A stretch of DNA of 64,000 nucleotides from Acanthaster planci (taxonomy: Eukaryota; Echinodermata; Asteroidea; Valvatida; Acanthasteridae). The notes beneath the pieces were generated by a model. The model did not search any database. It was not told where the DNA came from and worked only from the letters and a program-made list of their open reading frames with translations. The translations under genes and the position numbers were made by a program. Shown one piece after another: positions 34,196 through 63,748 of this stretch (positions within the stretch are counted from its first letter, which is position 1; every line of letters begins with the position of its first letter). Location of the stretch: contig NW_019091756.1 of the NCBI RefSeq assembly GCF_001949145.1, forward strand, positions 3,899 through 67,898, in the 5' to 3' direction.

Positions 34196-36462
34196 TCAAA
34201 TCAATGTGTGCTCCAGTGGACGTGGTTTTTGAGGCGTGCAGAGCAACGCTTGGAACCCCCGCACCTCTTCGTCGGCTACATGGAGATCCAGCGTCTGAAC
34301 GGCGACCGGCTGGGCGCATTCCGGTGGCAGGGTTATCTCCTCGAAGTCATTGTCCAGGCATATGGTCAATTTCCCTTCTGCTTCTGTGACTGCGTATTCC
34401 GCGCACAGACGGAACCCGTCCGACTGGAGTTCTGAGAGGAAAAGGAAAATATAAGATGAAGTATGACAGAAGGAAAAGAAAATTGCAAAGGGAACCAGCT
34501 GTCATACATCTTAGGAATTATTCAATTATTTATATAGTTAGTTAATTACTAAATTAATAAAAAATTTTCATGTGTTAATGCTCATCGGGTTTTGTCAGTT
34601 TTTTCAGAAATGTTGGTAAACTAATGTTTTTGTAAATCTTGTGATATAGAAATATTGCAGTTTAGCAATGTGCTGATACAATTTCCTTGATGATTTGATA
34701 ATAAATAACTTTAATGTTGAATATGAAATTTATGGTCTCCTTGCAGTTTTCTGACACTGCAACTATACCTTCTCCCGTGTTGCTGGGTTGTTAGTCGGTG
34801 TGTATATTGTCTCCCACCAAATGAGCCGTACAAGGCGACAACTGTTATCACCGAAAGGGAGGTACCAATGGGGACAAGTTGTCAATTATCTATTTCCTGT
34901 CCCTTCATATAATGGAAAACACCAACGATAGAACTGTCAGATTTCCACCTCCGCTTGAGGGGAGTTCTATCTATTAAATCAATATGTCATACTCTACCTT
35001 GCTGTGTGTAACACGGAGGTCCCCCAATGTTCAATGAAGGCCTACCTTGCATAATTTCCACCTTCCAATAGTGAGTCCCAGTAGGACAGTATTCCAAGAG
35101 CCTGTACGGGTTTTCCACATAGTCAAACATCACTGTAGGATGATATGAACGGTCTTGTAAATCCTGGAGTTCATAGCCGTTGGTTGTAATTATGGTTTCA
35201 ATTAAATCCAGTCCAACCAAACCCACTCAAGCTCAACACAACACACCCCAATCCAGCCCAGCTTAACCCAACCATGCGCAATGCAACTTAGCACAGCTCA
35301 ACCCAAACAAGCCCACCACAACTCGGCCCAATGCAGCTCAGCTCAACCCAACCATACCCAACCAAGCCCAACACAACCCAACCATGCCCAGTGCAACTCA
35401 GCCCAATCCAGCCCAACCCATGCAACCCCAAATAAACCTTACCCTGCCAACTAAGCCCAATTTATCCCAAACCATTTTAACTATAAAACCCAACCCAAAG
35501 CATTCAAACATAATCCAGCCCAATCCAGTCCAGCCTAACGCAACTCAAATCAACCCAACTAACACCCACACCAAAACCTAAGACGAAAACAAATGAAACG
35601 AAGAATCCAAACCGAACTCACTAAGATGTACTTTTCCTCCTTCTCTTGCGGTGAAGCAAGATTGGCAATGGGTAACGTCATTATTGCAAGTCATATTCTC
35701 CACATGCAGACTCTGTCAAAATTGGCAAACGGAAGGAAAGAATCGATGTTCGGTATTATGGCAATTTATGGATACTTTTCTGGAATAAAATATGCCTTAC
35801 ACGAAAAAAAAGGAAACAATGACGAGGAAGATCAGAGAAAAATATGCGTCTTGTTATGTCCAACGTAAAAAGAACTTGTTAATAATTCGCTAGAACTGGA
35901 TTATATTGCAGAAATCTGTAAAACAGGATGCAGAGCGTGAATAGAAAAGGAGTAAAAGAAGCAAACACGTACATGCACGAAACGAGGTACATGTAGTTGC
36001 TTTCGCGACAACTCTAAAATATGAGCTTCCGAATGAACACGAAATCACGACATATTGCTTACCTTGATATCAAACACTGAGTCCTTTCTGACTGTAAAAG
36101 AAATTGATGTTTTGGTTCCCAAGCAAGAAAAAACCTTAAATCTTCCTGTCAAAGTGAAAATTTTTAGAGTTTTGAGGATACTTGCCTCACATTCTATAGT
36201 TAGTTGTTTGCTTTTTTTATTTCCTTGCTCCGTTTTGCCTGCTAAAGTTGTCCAATGTCTAATTTTTGTCAATATGACTGATTTTGTTCGCTGCATCTAA
36301 TCCAGTTACTGGTATCGTTTTACCAAGTTTAAAGAAATTGCAGATGATTATTAAGATGGAATATCTCACCAAGTGAGAACGGGAAGAATCATTTCCAGAA
36401 ACACTCCAAAGTCCGTCTGCCTCGTTGACGAGCAATAAGCACAGTATCGCAAACCTCCGCAT
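34196..36462 (-). CDS. Small secreted protein of unknown family, three exons, 148 aa
   Basis: Exons on the minus strand: 36462-36370, 35163-35046 and 34431-34196. Donors are cacttggtgaga and caaggtaggc; acceptors are ctccag and tttcctctcag. Phases agree (0, then 1) and the stop is TGA at 34198-34196. Exon 1 gives a signal peptide, MRRFAILCLLLVNEADG. Exon 2 reads DLQDRSYHPTVMFDYVENPY, then LLEYCPTGTHYWKVEI. Exon 3 reads LQSDGFRLCAEYAVTEAEGK, then CLDNDFEEITLPPECAQP, and ends PRPLEHTLI. The mature part has five Cys. I do not recognise the family. The acceptor of exon 2 has a weak pyrimidine tract, and a possible extra exon (about 36154-36063) would not fit its phase. The opposite strand is also partly open over exon 3, so confidence is moderate. 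Confidence 0.55.
35226..35560 (+). repeat. CCCAAC-type minisatellite
   Basis: About 330 bp of imperfect repeats of cccaacccaaccatgcccaa and cagcccaatccagccc lie in intron 1 of the minus-strand secreted gene. They begin close to its second exon. Confidence 0.85.
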
Positions 36463-37327
36463 GGCGTTCCTGCAGGAATTTGGCAAGACCTAGTAGTTAA
36501 AGCAATGGTCATTTGCAGAAATTGGGAAGCGTACGTTCCTGGTTGAGATTGTTTAGCATTTTCAGATGTCAAGTTTAACAGTAAAGGGGCTTGGATTTTT
36601 TTAAGGAAAATCTCACAGCGGGAGCTAACTTAGCTGTAGTACGCAATCATCTGTTTGAACGCTGGCTTGCATGTAAAGACTGAGATAGACGTTCAAATCC
36701 ATAATAGACTTTGCGGTTGCGGCGATTTGTGACTGGTCCAACATGATGATCTTGCGTGGATCAGAGTCCAGACTGCGCACTTTCTTTTGATGTATAAAGT
36801 CGACCTGTCATGCTCATGGAAATGGACACCGCGGGTGAAGAAATATTGAGTGTTTCCATTGATTTCCATTGTGCCAGATTCTTGTCAAGGCCCTCATTTC
36901 ATCCTGTGAAGAAAGCATGAATGTTCCATCTATTTGTTCACAAAAAGCCCTGCATTTTAAAAGACTTCCAGGACTTAATTATTTCCTCCTCTTTGCTGAT
37001 TTATTGTTGTTTATGTGCATAGCAATAAGTAAGCATCAATCCCACTGTCAGAAATGTTTTCGGTTTGTAAATTGTGGGTTCACCATTTTAACAGAAACAC
37101 CGATGCCCTTACTCATGTCTTCCCTAGATGACTTCACAGCAACAACGCCCTCCGTTGTCTGGGAAAGCATGGATAATTTATTGCGTGCACTCTTCAATGC
37201 ATTGAACCAACTATGACTATACGAGAATTTTGATACATTGAAGAAGAATACAAAATTGGAGGAATATGGTGTGTAAGAAAAACATTATTACAGCTACACT
37301 TTAACAATTGCTTAACAATGCTGACTC
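36463..37327. other. Upstream region of the minus-strand secreted gene
   Basis: A plus-strand ORF (36869-37216, 115 codons) has no recognisable features and I do not call it. I see no clear promoter element. Confidence 0.4.
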
Positions 37328-37785
37328 AGCGGTCGAGTTCGGGCGGTCTGTTGTTGACACGGGTTTCTTGTTCTCGCGCTCGAACGGCGGGAACAAGACT
37401 CAAGAACACTGTTCTCGGAACAGGATCACACACCACCTCCTCGTCAGGGTTTTACAGGAACACACGGCAAAACTCGTGAGATTTTGATTTTTGAACAGCT
37501 GCAAAAGTGGAGAGGTGGCTTCCAAAGCCATAGACCATGTAGACAATGGGAAGTTTGCAACGTTAACATTAATTATTTTCCCAAACACAGAAATGAATGT
37601 TCCTGTTTATATGGAAAAGAATTCAACCCATCCAAAATTTAACTCTCGAGTAACGTACATGGACGCCGCCATATTGCACGTTGTTTGTTTCTTCCCGGCG
37701 TTCGAACGGCCGACCCACGAATAACAAATCGAACTGTTCGTGAACATACTGGAACAAGCCGCCCGAACTCAGCCAGCGATTGTTG
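37328..37785. mobile_element. Foldback/MITE-like element F, copy 3 (solo, inverted)
   Basis: The left end gagttcgggcggtctgtt and right end aacaagccgcccgaactc form an imperfect inverted pair. Inner blocks (ctcgcgctcgaacggcgggaa; aacaggatcacacaccacc) match the reverse complement of 3385-3809. It sits here without the rest of repeat A, which shows that F moves on its own. Confidence 0.75.
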
Positions 37786-40700
37786 ACTTTTGAATTTGGC
37801 AGTTCAGGTTTTCTCTTTTTAAAAATTTGCTCTACTTGCCCTTTATTGTTTTATGGGAGTATAAGAAGGCATGATATTCCTGAATTAATGTCACTGCTGT
37901 ATCTATTACACTTTTTAATTACTGTCCATTGGTATCACGACCACTATTAAGCACTTTTATGGGTGGTCATTATACAGCGCAGCCGATTTGATAATATTAA
38001 TGGGCAAATATATAAAAGGATTGTTCAATTTCAGGTGGTTTAAAACAAGTGGATAAGCCTCTTTAGCTGTTGCATGTACCCTGTTTGTTTAACATTTGCT
38101 TTCAAATTCATTCTCTGGTCATGCAGAGTGTTTAGGGAACGCTCATTATTCGTTTTAGGGCAAGCTATTTGCATCTCCATCGGCATTGTAGGCAGAAAGA
38201 AATTGATTTCGCAAGATTTGTGCATAAATAGTGACGCTTGAGAGGTGTTAAATCTGTGATTTTTTTCTAGGTTCTTGTATTCTTTCGTTTGTCCTTAAAT
38301 CATAAAAATACTTCTTAACTGTCAATAAACTCGGAAATAAGAGCGTAGTGGCATACGCCAGATTCCACACTTTTCCTCTGATCCTTTTACTTTTGCGTCA
38401 TGCTTCAAACGTATTAATACATTTTTTCTCTTGCACAAAAAAACTAATTTCCTCGTATATTTTCGTTGCGTTGAGCTTCAAACATTACCTCTTGATTGAT
38501 TTACGTTTGATGTATCGACTGTGACGTCATTGGAGGCACTAAGACCAGCGGTAAACGGAATTCCTAGTACTTGCTGTCGATGTAAACTCCATTCCCAGAT
38601 TTGCTTGCCCGAAACCGACTTTGAATGGCTCCACACTTTTGCGACTCGTTCCTCTCCGAATTTGAACGAGCATAAACGAAATTTGCTAACGCTTTCGAAT
38701 GAAATCAAGCGATCCTTTTTAATGATCATTAAAGCATACTGAATGAGTTTCCAAGGAGTGGAAGTAACCACTTTCAGAGCAATCCCTTTGAAGAGACATT
38801 TATTTCAATTTACGTGCAATTGATTTATGTCTGAAAATCATCAGCAAAGGTTAAAGTCTACAATCGGCTGGGAAAACCTCTAACATGCCCAAAATTGCAA
38901 TGGTAAGGCAAAAAGACTATTTTTTGGCTCTAGTTCAAATTCCATGGGTCAGACACAAATTTCACCACAGCCTTTCTGAGAGGTTTCAGTCTCTGTTAAT
39001 GGCGCGACACTAATCTGAAATCAGTACCTTTTCTAAATTTCCATCAATAATAATAATAAGAATAATAACGCCAAGAGGATTAATTCCCTTTAAAACTCAC
39101 CAGCGGTTGAAGACTTCTGATCCCAATTTAGACCGATCTTCGTCAGGCCCTCAGTTGCGTCGTCATTGACCAAAGAACCTGCAGCTGAAAAGCGAAACGT
39201 AGCCAGGCTATAGGCCTAGACCTTTCCACTAATAAATTCAACATTATGCACGCACGCGCACAATTAGCCTTGGCAGCAAGGGCCATTGAAAATGTACAGG
39301 GGAGTGATTTTGATAATCTTCTCTCAGGTGTTTGGCTCTGTTCAGTTTTTTCTTCAGAAAAATCCCATTAAATCATTTTCTAATCAACCAATCAGTTTCT
39401 AATCTAAGCGGGACTTTTAGTGCTTCATCTCGTGCCCGCAAGAAAAAGTTCACTTAGGCCTATAAAGTCTTTTTAAAGAGCACTAAAAATCCCGTTTTGA
39501 TTAGAAACTAATATAGCAAAAACTATATAATGGGATGAGAGAAAAGGTCTGTAGAGACAAACTTTGCGCATCATCATGTGCTATACCGGTGATTCGTGTC
39601 CATGGACGACCAATCAACATGGTTACGAAATCCACGCACGCGTTCTTGACCTGGAAAAGAACAGAGGGGCCCAGTCATTCATCGCATCTGGGAAACACGA
39701 GGGGCGTGTTGTATTTTGTTTAGTTGTCTTCAGCAAGAAAGCTGTGGCAGTCTGGTGGAACTCTGGCAGTGGTCATGATCATTGGCATTTCCCCGTAAAT
39801 GGTTTCCTCTGAACCGATAAATTCAATCGACTATTGATAACCAGTGGGGCGTGCAACCATGCCTCCATGGCCTGGCTACAAATGGTTGAATAGACAGTCC
39901 AAGCTATTCATCGATCGGACGACGTTTGTCGAACTGTAACTATCGTCTATCAGGCCTGCCCACGGATGTACATGCAATCTGAGATTGGCCTCGAACACCG
40001 AACGCTGTTCACATAGTAGAGAAAAAATCAGTTTGATTCACCAGTAAAATAATTTGTGATAATAAATAAATACATTAATAGATACACTTGTAGCTCATTT
40101 TATTGCAAACACTGTAAAAACAAGTGTCAGTGTATAAACAAATTACTTGTAACAATTTACGAATGAGTCGTAGTGTTAACAATCCAATACTCAAACACGT
40201 TGATGTGTTTATTTTTCTAGATAAAGACGTGTTGATGTGGGTTAATGAAATAGACACGAGCACGTTTATCTGTTTAATTACAAGAAAAATACGTTTACAG
40301 GGAAGTAACACGTTTATTTCAGCAAAGGTGTTTAATTTTAATAGCTAAATGTTTACAGTTAACACAAAGACGCGTTTATAATAGGCATTGGATTTATGGT
40401 AGATTTCGATAGTATCTGTGAACGGAAGGCCACTTGCCTGGATTTGATTTTGGTAAGGATTATCCAATATCACATCCACGCCATCAAAATCCCATCCGAG
40501 CCAGAAATCACATCCAGGAAAGTCCAAAATCACATCGTGAGTCAGACTTAATCAACATAATCCTGGATGTGATTTCTGGCTCGGATGTGATTTTAATTTT
40601 GATAATCCCTTCCCAAATCACACTTAAGGTTCAGTGTCACATCCAGCCTAAGTACCTTTCCATGTCTGAATAGGGAAATCACATCCGGGCCGTTCACAAT

Positions 40701-43157
40701 AGGAAATAATGAAAAACAAAATACCAAAATGAAGAAGCTGACGTCCTGGACGGCCCTGTCCCAAGCAGTGAGAGCTTCACAGGCGAAAAACATGAGTTCT
40801 GCTTGCCTGACTATGGTAGCGAACGGACACTCACTGTCGCCGTGCATGTATACCCGTGGTAACTAACGGAGAGATGCCAGATCGACGTTTGTTCATATTT
40901 TTAAAACAGATTTACTCATTCTATCAGACTATCAGAGCCATGCCTTATCTGTCTCTTTGTATTCCTGTTTTTCAACGAACCTAGACCAGCCACTGCCCTC
41001 CCCAGGATTAATCTGCATATCCATGGCAAATATAATTATACAGTTGATAGAAACTTGAGACAGTATTCTGTTTATAGTGTTTCTTGTCTTGTTTTAAGAG
41101 CATACATCTCTTCAAAGAAGAACCAGGCAAGATCTCAAGTTAAGGAACATAATTGTTAATTCAATGGAAGCGGAGGCTAGAAAGGGGCATAAATCCGACC
41201 AGTTTATTTACTAGTTTTTAAGTAACACTTTCTGGTCATCGTGACCCAAATTTTGTAAAAAGCGGATCTACCATTTGCAAGCAGGGCCCATTTTTCTGAG
41301 AAAGATTAGCCAAAATGTGTACTTTTTCGACCACTAACAATTCTCAGTGCACGCGAACTGGTACGCGTGCGACCTTCACCTTTGAATGAGCGTAACAAAC
41401 AAAACCATTGAGTTTAAATTCAGTGTAATATGTCGTCATACCGCGTTTTGTTCTTTTTCTTTTTTTTGTATGCTTGCCAAGTTCCTAACAAAACTGGAAA
41501 ACGGATGACTGAGGTGGGGGGTGCTCTTGTAGGTCTAATGGATGAGTCTGTTAATGGCTGAGGTCTAAAAACTCCCCACTTTGAAAATCGTGACACGAAC
41601 GCACGTCAATATAAGTTCGACTTCAAAGGGCTTTCTACAGTTTTCATGCGTGTGGATCGCGTATAACGGAAGCGTGCGTATGAGATCCAGCATAGCTCAT
41701 TATTGTATAGATCTGTTAACCAGCTAACAAGCACTTGCACGGCCTTGAGCTCAGTACGGTGGATGGAGTAGTGTTCCTCGTCAGAAAGTTGAATAGGTAA
41801 GATATGTTGACTAAATTACACACTGCAGGTAGCCTATTGCTTTCGGTAATTTGGGGCCTGTTGGTTTCACACGGATCTGGATCACGATCAGTGACCCGTC
41901 GTTGGTCCACTGACACCAGAACCCACCTAATGGATGGAGTAAACCAAGTCAGGATCTCTGATCGAGAGTTATATCCGTGTCGAAACAAGCGGGCTCTAAG
42001 GCAAGAGCAGCGACATGTGTTAGTGTCAAGACGTTCTACACATTGCCGGGTATAGCAAAATGTCAGGTTCCGCCGTATACATTTGCAAAATTGGCATCGT
42101 CCTATCTGATTAGATGACAAACACATTCGATGCATGAACCTATTAGGGAAGTGAACCAGTCAAACCAAAAAATACACATTTTCTACAGAATCTAATTACC
42201 TTTTTATCATGTCAAAGATGTATGCATCGTGTAGCAAAACATATACAGTAAAAGAAAACCAAGCAAACCATCTTACATGTCAAATAAACATGAACTTGAT
42301 GTCTGACACGTATGTAGCCTTGAACTTCAAACGAATCTAACAACAAAACCAAACGTTTTATTTAGTTTCCACGTTCAAGTTTGTAAGGATGCGTGCGGAA
42401 TTTCAAAATACTCGAGTCAGAAACAGTTGAGTTTTTTCCGCCCCCGGCTGTGAAATAAGCCAATAGAACCCAGCTCTCTTAGGGTTGTGACAAATATTGG
42501 TGTTAATAGAAGGAAACTTGTATTGCATTTTTCTAAGCTTTAAAGCGATTTTTGTCTACGGCTTGATCATTGAATCGACAGTGCAACACTATGTGCAATG
42601 CTGATAGCCTCACCCCAATTGCGGTATGCAATGAAGTGGAAATTACTGAAAGTTTTGCGTGACACTTTCTACATACGTTAGTGCGAAAATGGTTTGTTTG
42701 TCATGTAATTATTTGATGATGTAGTGCTTCGCTTTCATAAAACAAAATCGTCACAGGCTTTGCTTTTACTGGCGACGACTAAGACGAGCAAAGTTGATAT
42801 TTGTTCCGAAGTACAGATATCTCCATTTAATAATTAGTCAGGAATGCAGATATCTCTACGTCACGATTAAATGCTCAGTTTGCACGTCTAGAACTGTACG
42901 TTTCTCTATTTTGTGATAAACTGTCGCCGTTGCACGATATAGACAACCATATCTTTATCCTGATGGCGGTTTGCCACGGCTGCTCGACGCGCAGTCGTTA
43001 GAGTAACTTCAGATCAGACTAACAGTCACTCTTCAATCAGAAATTGTCATGGACGTGAGAGACTGGTTCTCTTTCAATTCTGTATTTTTGGCCATTAAAC
43101 GCAGCTGCCAAGGTCGACTTGGTCGAATGAGGAAATTGTGATGAAAATCAGCCAGTC
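37786..43157. other. Intergenic region upstream of the ABC transporter
   Basis: Apart from repeat family B at 40430-40700 I find no supported gene. ORFs at 38478-38771, 39535-39812, 40075-40348 and 41716-42135 lack recognisable domains and convincing splice partners. The last kilobase before 43158 should contain the transporter promoter, but no specific element can be named. Confidence 0.5.
40430..40700. mobile_element. Dispersed repeat family B, copy 2
   Basis: It contains a perfect 26-bp inverted repeat, 40493-40518 against 40562-40587 (core gagccagaaatcacatcc), inside the longer family B unit shared with 27415-27760 and 50265-50525. There is no coding capacity. Confidence 0.8.
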
Positions 43158-60194
<17,037 letters not shown>

Positions 60195-62596
60195 ATCTAA
60201 CCTTGAATTCAGGATGTTCACTTCATCTGATTAATCAAGCCGCACGCCCGATACACAACTGTGAGAACGTGAACTTTTTGACATGTTCTGGAGTTGAGCA
60301 TTACATGCTAGATAATTCATTTTATTGGTTTGGAACTATAAACGGTTTTACATTAAATCACATCTTTAAAACCTGTACAGACAAAGTTATAGCGCTGTTG
60401 AGAAAATGCTCGCTGCAGTAACAAGCTCAAGCGTAATAAGCTAGGAACCATAGTGGCAAGAAATATAAAATGCATGTCACTTCAGTTGGTAACCAATCCT
60501 TCCCAGACCACTATTTTCTGTCCTTAGCCAATTTTGGTGTTATAAGTCAATTATTGTTATTGGGTCCAAATTAAAAAATCTGCTCTTTTTCCGAATAACT
60601 AACAGTTTGTTAAATTTATTCTATATCTCTGTTCATTTTAACAATGCTTTCCATGCGGCGTTATAAATTATGTATCTTTCGTCACTTTTGTATGTTAATT
60701 TTGTTCCATTTCTGTTCATTAAACATGTATTCATTAATTTCTAAAAATGTTTTCCTGGCGATATTGCTGTGTCCCAATTGATGGGTGATGATGCTCCGCA
60801 AGATTACAATTTTTAATTTGGGGCTTTTGTACACTTCTGGAATGAAAACAAAACCAGAAACAGACCCCTCCAAAATCGCCTGAGTCCATTGCCTCTTCGC
60901 CTCGCTCTCTATGAAACCTGCCCTTGGTATTAGTTTGCGCTGTTTTTTTTGGGGGGGGGTTCATTTTTAAAAGCCAATATGTTATACAGCCAGCGATTGC
61001 AGATGTACATCAGATACGTCAAGTTGTTGGGCGCGGGGCTTGAAATAAAAATGTTTTTGTACAATTTATCTCTATGTGTCATCAGTGTTCCGATTTATTT
61101 CATTCCAACTTCAACACCCGTGACTCTGCCTTAGTAATCTACAAAGTCTTTCTTAATCTCAATTTTCGGGTATTACAATTGGCATGTTGTCGCAAGTGGC
61201 ACAGTTTGGCTAATGAAATCGTTGGTATCTTGTGAAGTTGAAGAAAATGGACTCCGATCAAATATAACACCTCGAGAACCAATACCTTATAAAACGGTCC
61301 AATGAATCTGCTCTCCAAGATCCACAAATTTCAATGCGACAACTGCTCATAATGCACCGACGGACATAGTTGGGCCATTTTACACAGACTGGGAAGCTAT
61401 CAGTGCTAGAAGGCAAAAGGAAGAGATCGACAGGTCTGTATGGTGCACCGTAACTCGTGACAACGGGCTAAATAATGTAAATGCTGGCATCAAGCCTCTT
61501 GCGATTTAAATTTGAATAAAAATCTGGTACACTGAGCTACCTAATTGAAAATATACATAACAATTCGAATTCCTCATAATAAAGATTAATAGTTAAACAG
61601 ATCAAATTCATCATTTAAGAATACACTGAGTGGGGCAAATTATTGTTTTCACTCACCTACCAAGAACTTATTATTTCTTTATTTTTTGTGCGATTGCAAA
61701 TTATTTAGTTTGCCCAAGAAACGAATCGGAGAATGGGGCCAAACTCAAATTTGGTTTTTAACTTTGAGAGAAAAGCATATGCTTGAGATTTATGCACTGG
61801 AATTAACTGGAGCTTTATATCAAATTTCACTTTTCACAAATTGCCCAAATCAAATTGCCGTTAGCCCCACTATATGTACAGGCAACAACAAAAGTGGACC
61901 ACGTTCTGCAGGAGGCTGCCAATAATCATGGGCCGTTGAAAGTACTCGGGCTTTAATGGAGAAATGATGCTCGCAACCCAAGGTTCAATGACTTCGGCCA
62001 TTTTGCTCCAATCGTGGAGAACATTCTATAGAAAACGAGCCACGCGGTCGAGCTCGATCCACGCGTCAGTTGAAAAAGTCGTGTCCTGAATAAACATCGA
62101 AAGAAAATAACCAAATGAAAGNCTCAAATTTTAAAGAGAACCGCCAAATCGAAAACTCAAATTAAAAGAGAATGAATTATAGTACAAAAGGTCAGTTTTT
62201 ATTATTTTATTTATTCCATTCTTCAAAGTTCCCCATACTGTGAAATTGGCACGTGTCCATTTCCCCCCTAGAATATTGATCGTCATGATAAGCTCCTCAG
62301 AACTGTATAATATAATAACAGCTCCATAACATATCAATTGCCAAGTACATATCTGGGCTCTAAAGCATTACCCTTCGTCGTCGAAAAAACGTGTTTTTCC
62401 CTAATTCGTGGCTCTGATTCCCCTCAACCCTGAAAGATCCAAGTTATTTAGCCCATCTCACAGCCGGGGGCAGATTTGCCCCTCCTATAAGAACTTGGCT
62501 GTGTGCCAAGCTCGATGTTTTTTTATACAGATTCTCCTTATCATTATTAATGTGAATTTTGAACTCAATCGAACGTTTAATTTGTTACGATCATTT
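60195..62596. other. 3' flank of the ABC transporter
   Basis: It contains the 3' UTR. Possible poly(A) hexamers are attaaa near 60719 and aataaa near 61044; neither is proven. No gene is recognised. ORFs at 60949-61134 and 61686-61925 are uncalled. One N is at 62122. Confidence 0.5.
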
Positions 62597-63298
62597 TGAA
62601 GTTCATCATCCAACTCGGGAAAATAGCGCGCTGTGAGAGAACAGTTTTCCATATTTTGCAAAAATAGGGTGAAATGACTGCAAAGAGTTATTAAAAAAAA
62701 CCCAAAGGCACAACTCCTGGAAAAACGTACTGCGGCGTTATTGGCAAAAATGTCGGGGGAGGGGGGTGGACTCTGTCCCTCTCTTTTTCGTATTGAAGGA
62801 GCTTTCTTTGAGGGCGCTATTTATGTTGTAGCTGGAATCGGCCCCGGGGGCGCTTTAATTACAGACTGTCGAGCATGTGCAAACCAGCTAGCTGAGCAGA
62901 GGCACAGTGAGTGGACCAAGCGTGTTGTCAGGCCACGAAATTAAGCTTTTGGTACACTATTCAGCAAAGGGATTATAATGTTTATTTGAATTAGAATAAA
63001 AGGGAAGAGTGCATTTTTAGATTATGTAATTTTTGAGAATGTACGCGTGAAGTCATTGAGTCATGTACTTCACTACGTACATGTAAGCCTATTGCCATGT
63101 TGGATTGGAATGGTCTGACATGTCTAATTGCTGCGTCACGTGTGTTTTCTATGTAAACGAGTTGGTTTTTTCCATCCCCCCCAAAGACTTTTGTTGACAT
63201 GCTTTTGTTCCTGACAGCTATAGGTCACTCTAGAATATAATTACTGGCGTCCATATATCATGTATATGGAACGCTTCCCGTACATGTACTGATGTAGT

Positions 63299-63648
63299 TA
63301 GCCCCACTAGTGTGGCACAGACTCTCGCTCCTGATCCATCCTTAGCCACACATCCGTATGCGCAATTTCCTGTCGGCGTACTGAACATTTTTGGCGCACC
63401 CACTTATAATCGTGGGTGCAATTTCTTTTGCATATGAACATGATTCTTGACCTTTCCATTTTCTAAATACCATTTATTGAATGATTTCACTCACGTTATT
63501 CAGGTATTTTCCAGTCTTTTTTCCTTTATCCATTCAATCTAACGGGCTCACTCTCATAGTTGCCATCTTTAAAATAAGGTCGTTGAGCATTACGTCACTT
63601 GACCCCTCATCGTTGCAACGGCTGATCCGTGCCACACTAGTGGGGCTA
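63299..63648. mobile_element. 350-bp MITE with perfect 20-bp TIRs and 9-bp target duplication
   Basis: The left end tagccccactagtgtggcac is the exact reverse complement of the right end. The 9-mer tgatgtagt flanks it directly on both sides (63290-63298 and 63649-63657). Repeat copies A1 and A2 lack the insert at the same place, which confirms the boundaries. There is no ORF of note, so it is non-autonomous. A 9-bp duplication points to a Mutator-like source; hAT (8 bp) is the alternative. Confidence 0.85.
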
Positions 63649-63748
63649 TGATGTAGTCAGCCCAGCACTCACTGCTTGATCAGGCAAGAAAGGCACATGT
63701 AGGCCTACTAGCTATTGCACTGGTAGTTTAGCTGTCTTTCCAATCACT

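Noticed and set aside
34133-34435. Plus-strand ORF of 100 codons over exon 3 of the minus-strand gene
   Set aside because: It has no signal peptide or splice partners. The minus frame has a good acceptor, matching phase with two further exons and a stop.
36869-37216. Plus-strand ORF of 115 codons
   Set aside because: No recognised domain, no splice context and no repeat copies; length is within chance for this region.
39535-39812. Plus-strand ORFs (62 and 82 codons) near 39.6 kb
   Set aside because: They look mildly protein-like but overlap in two frames and lack splice partners.
41716-42135. Minus-strand ORF of 139 codons
   Set aside because: Composition and motifs look random, the opposite strand is also partly open, and there are no phase-compatible neighbours.
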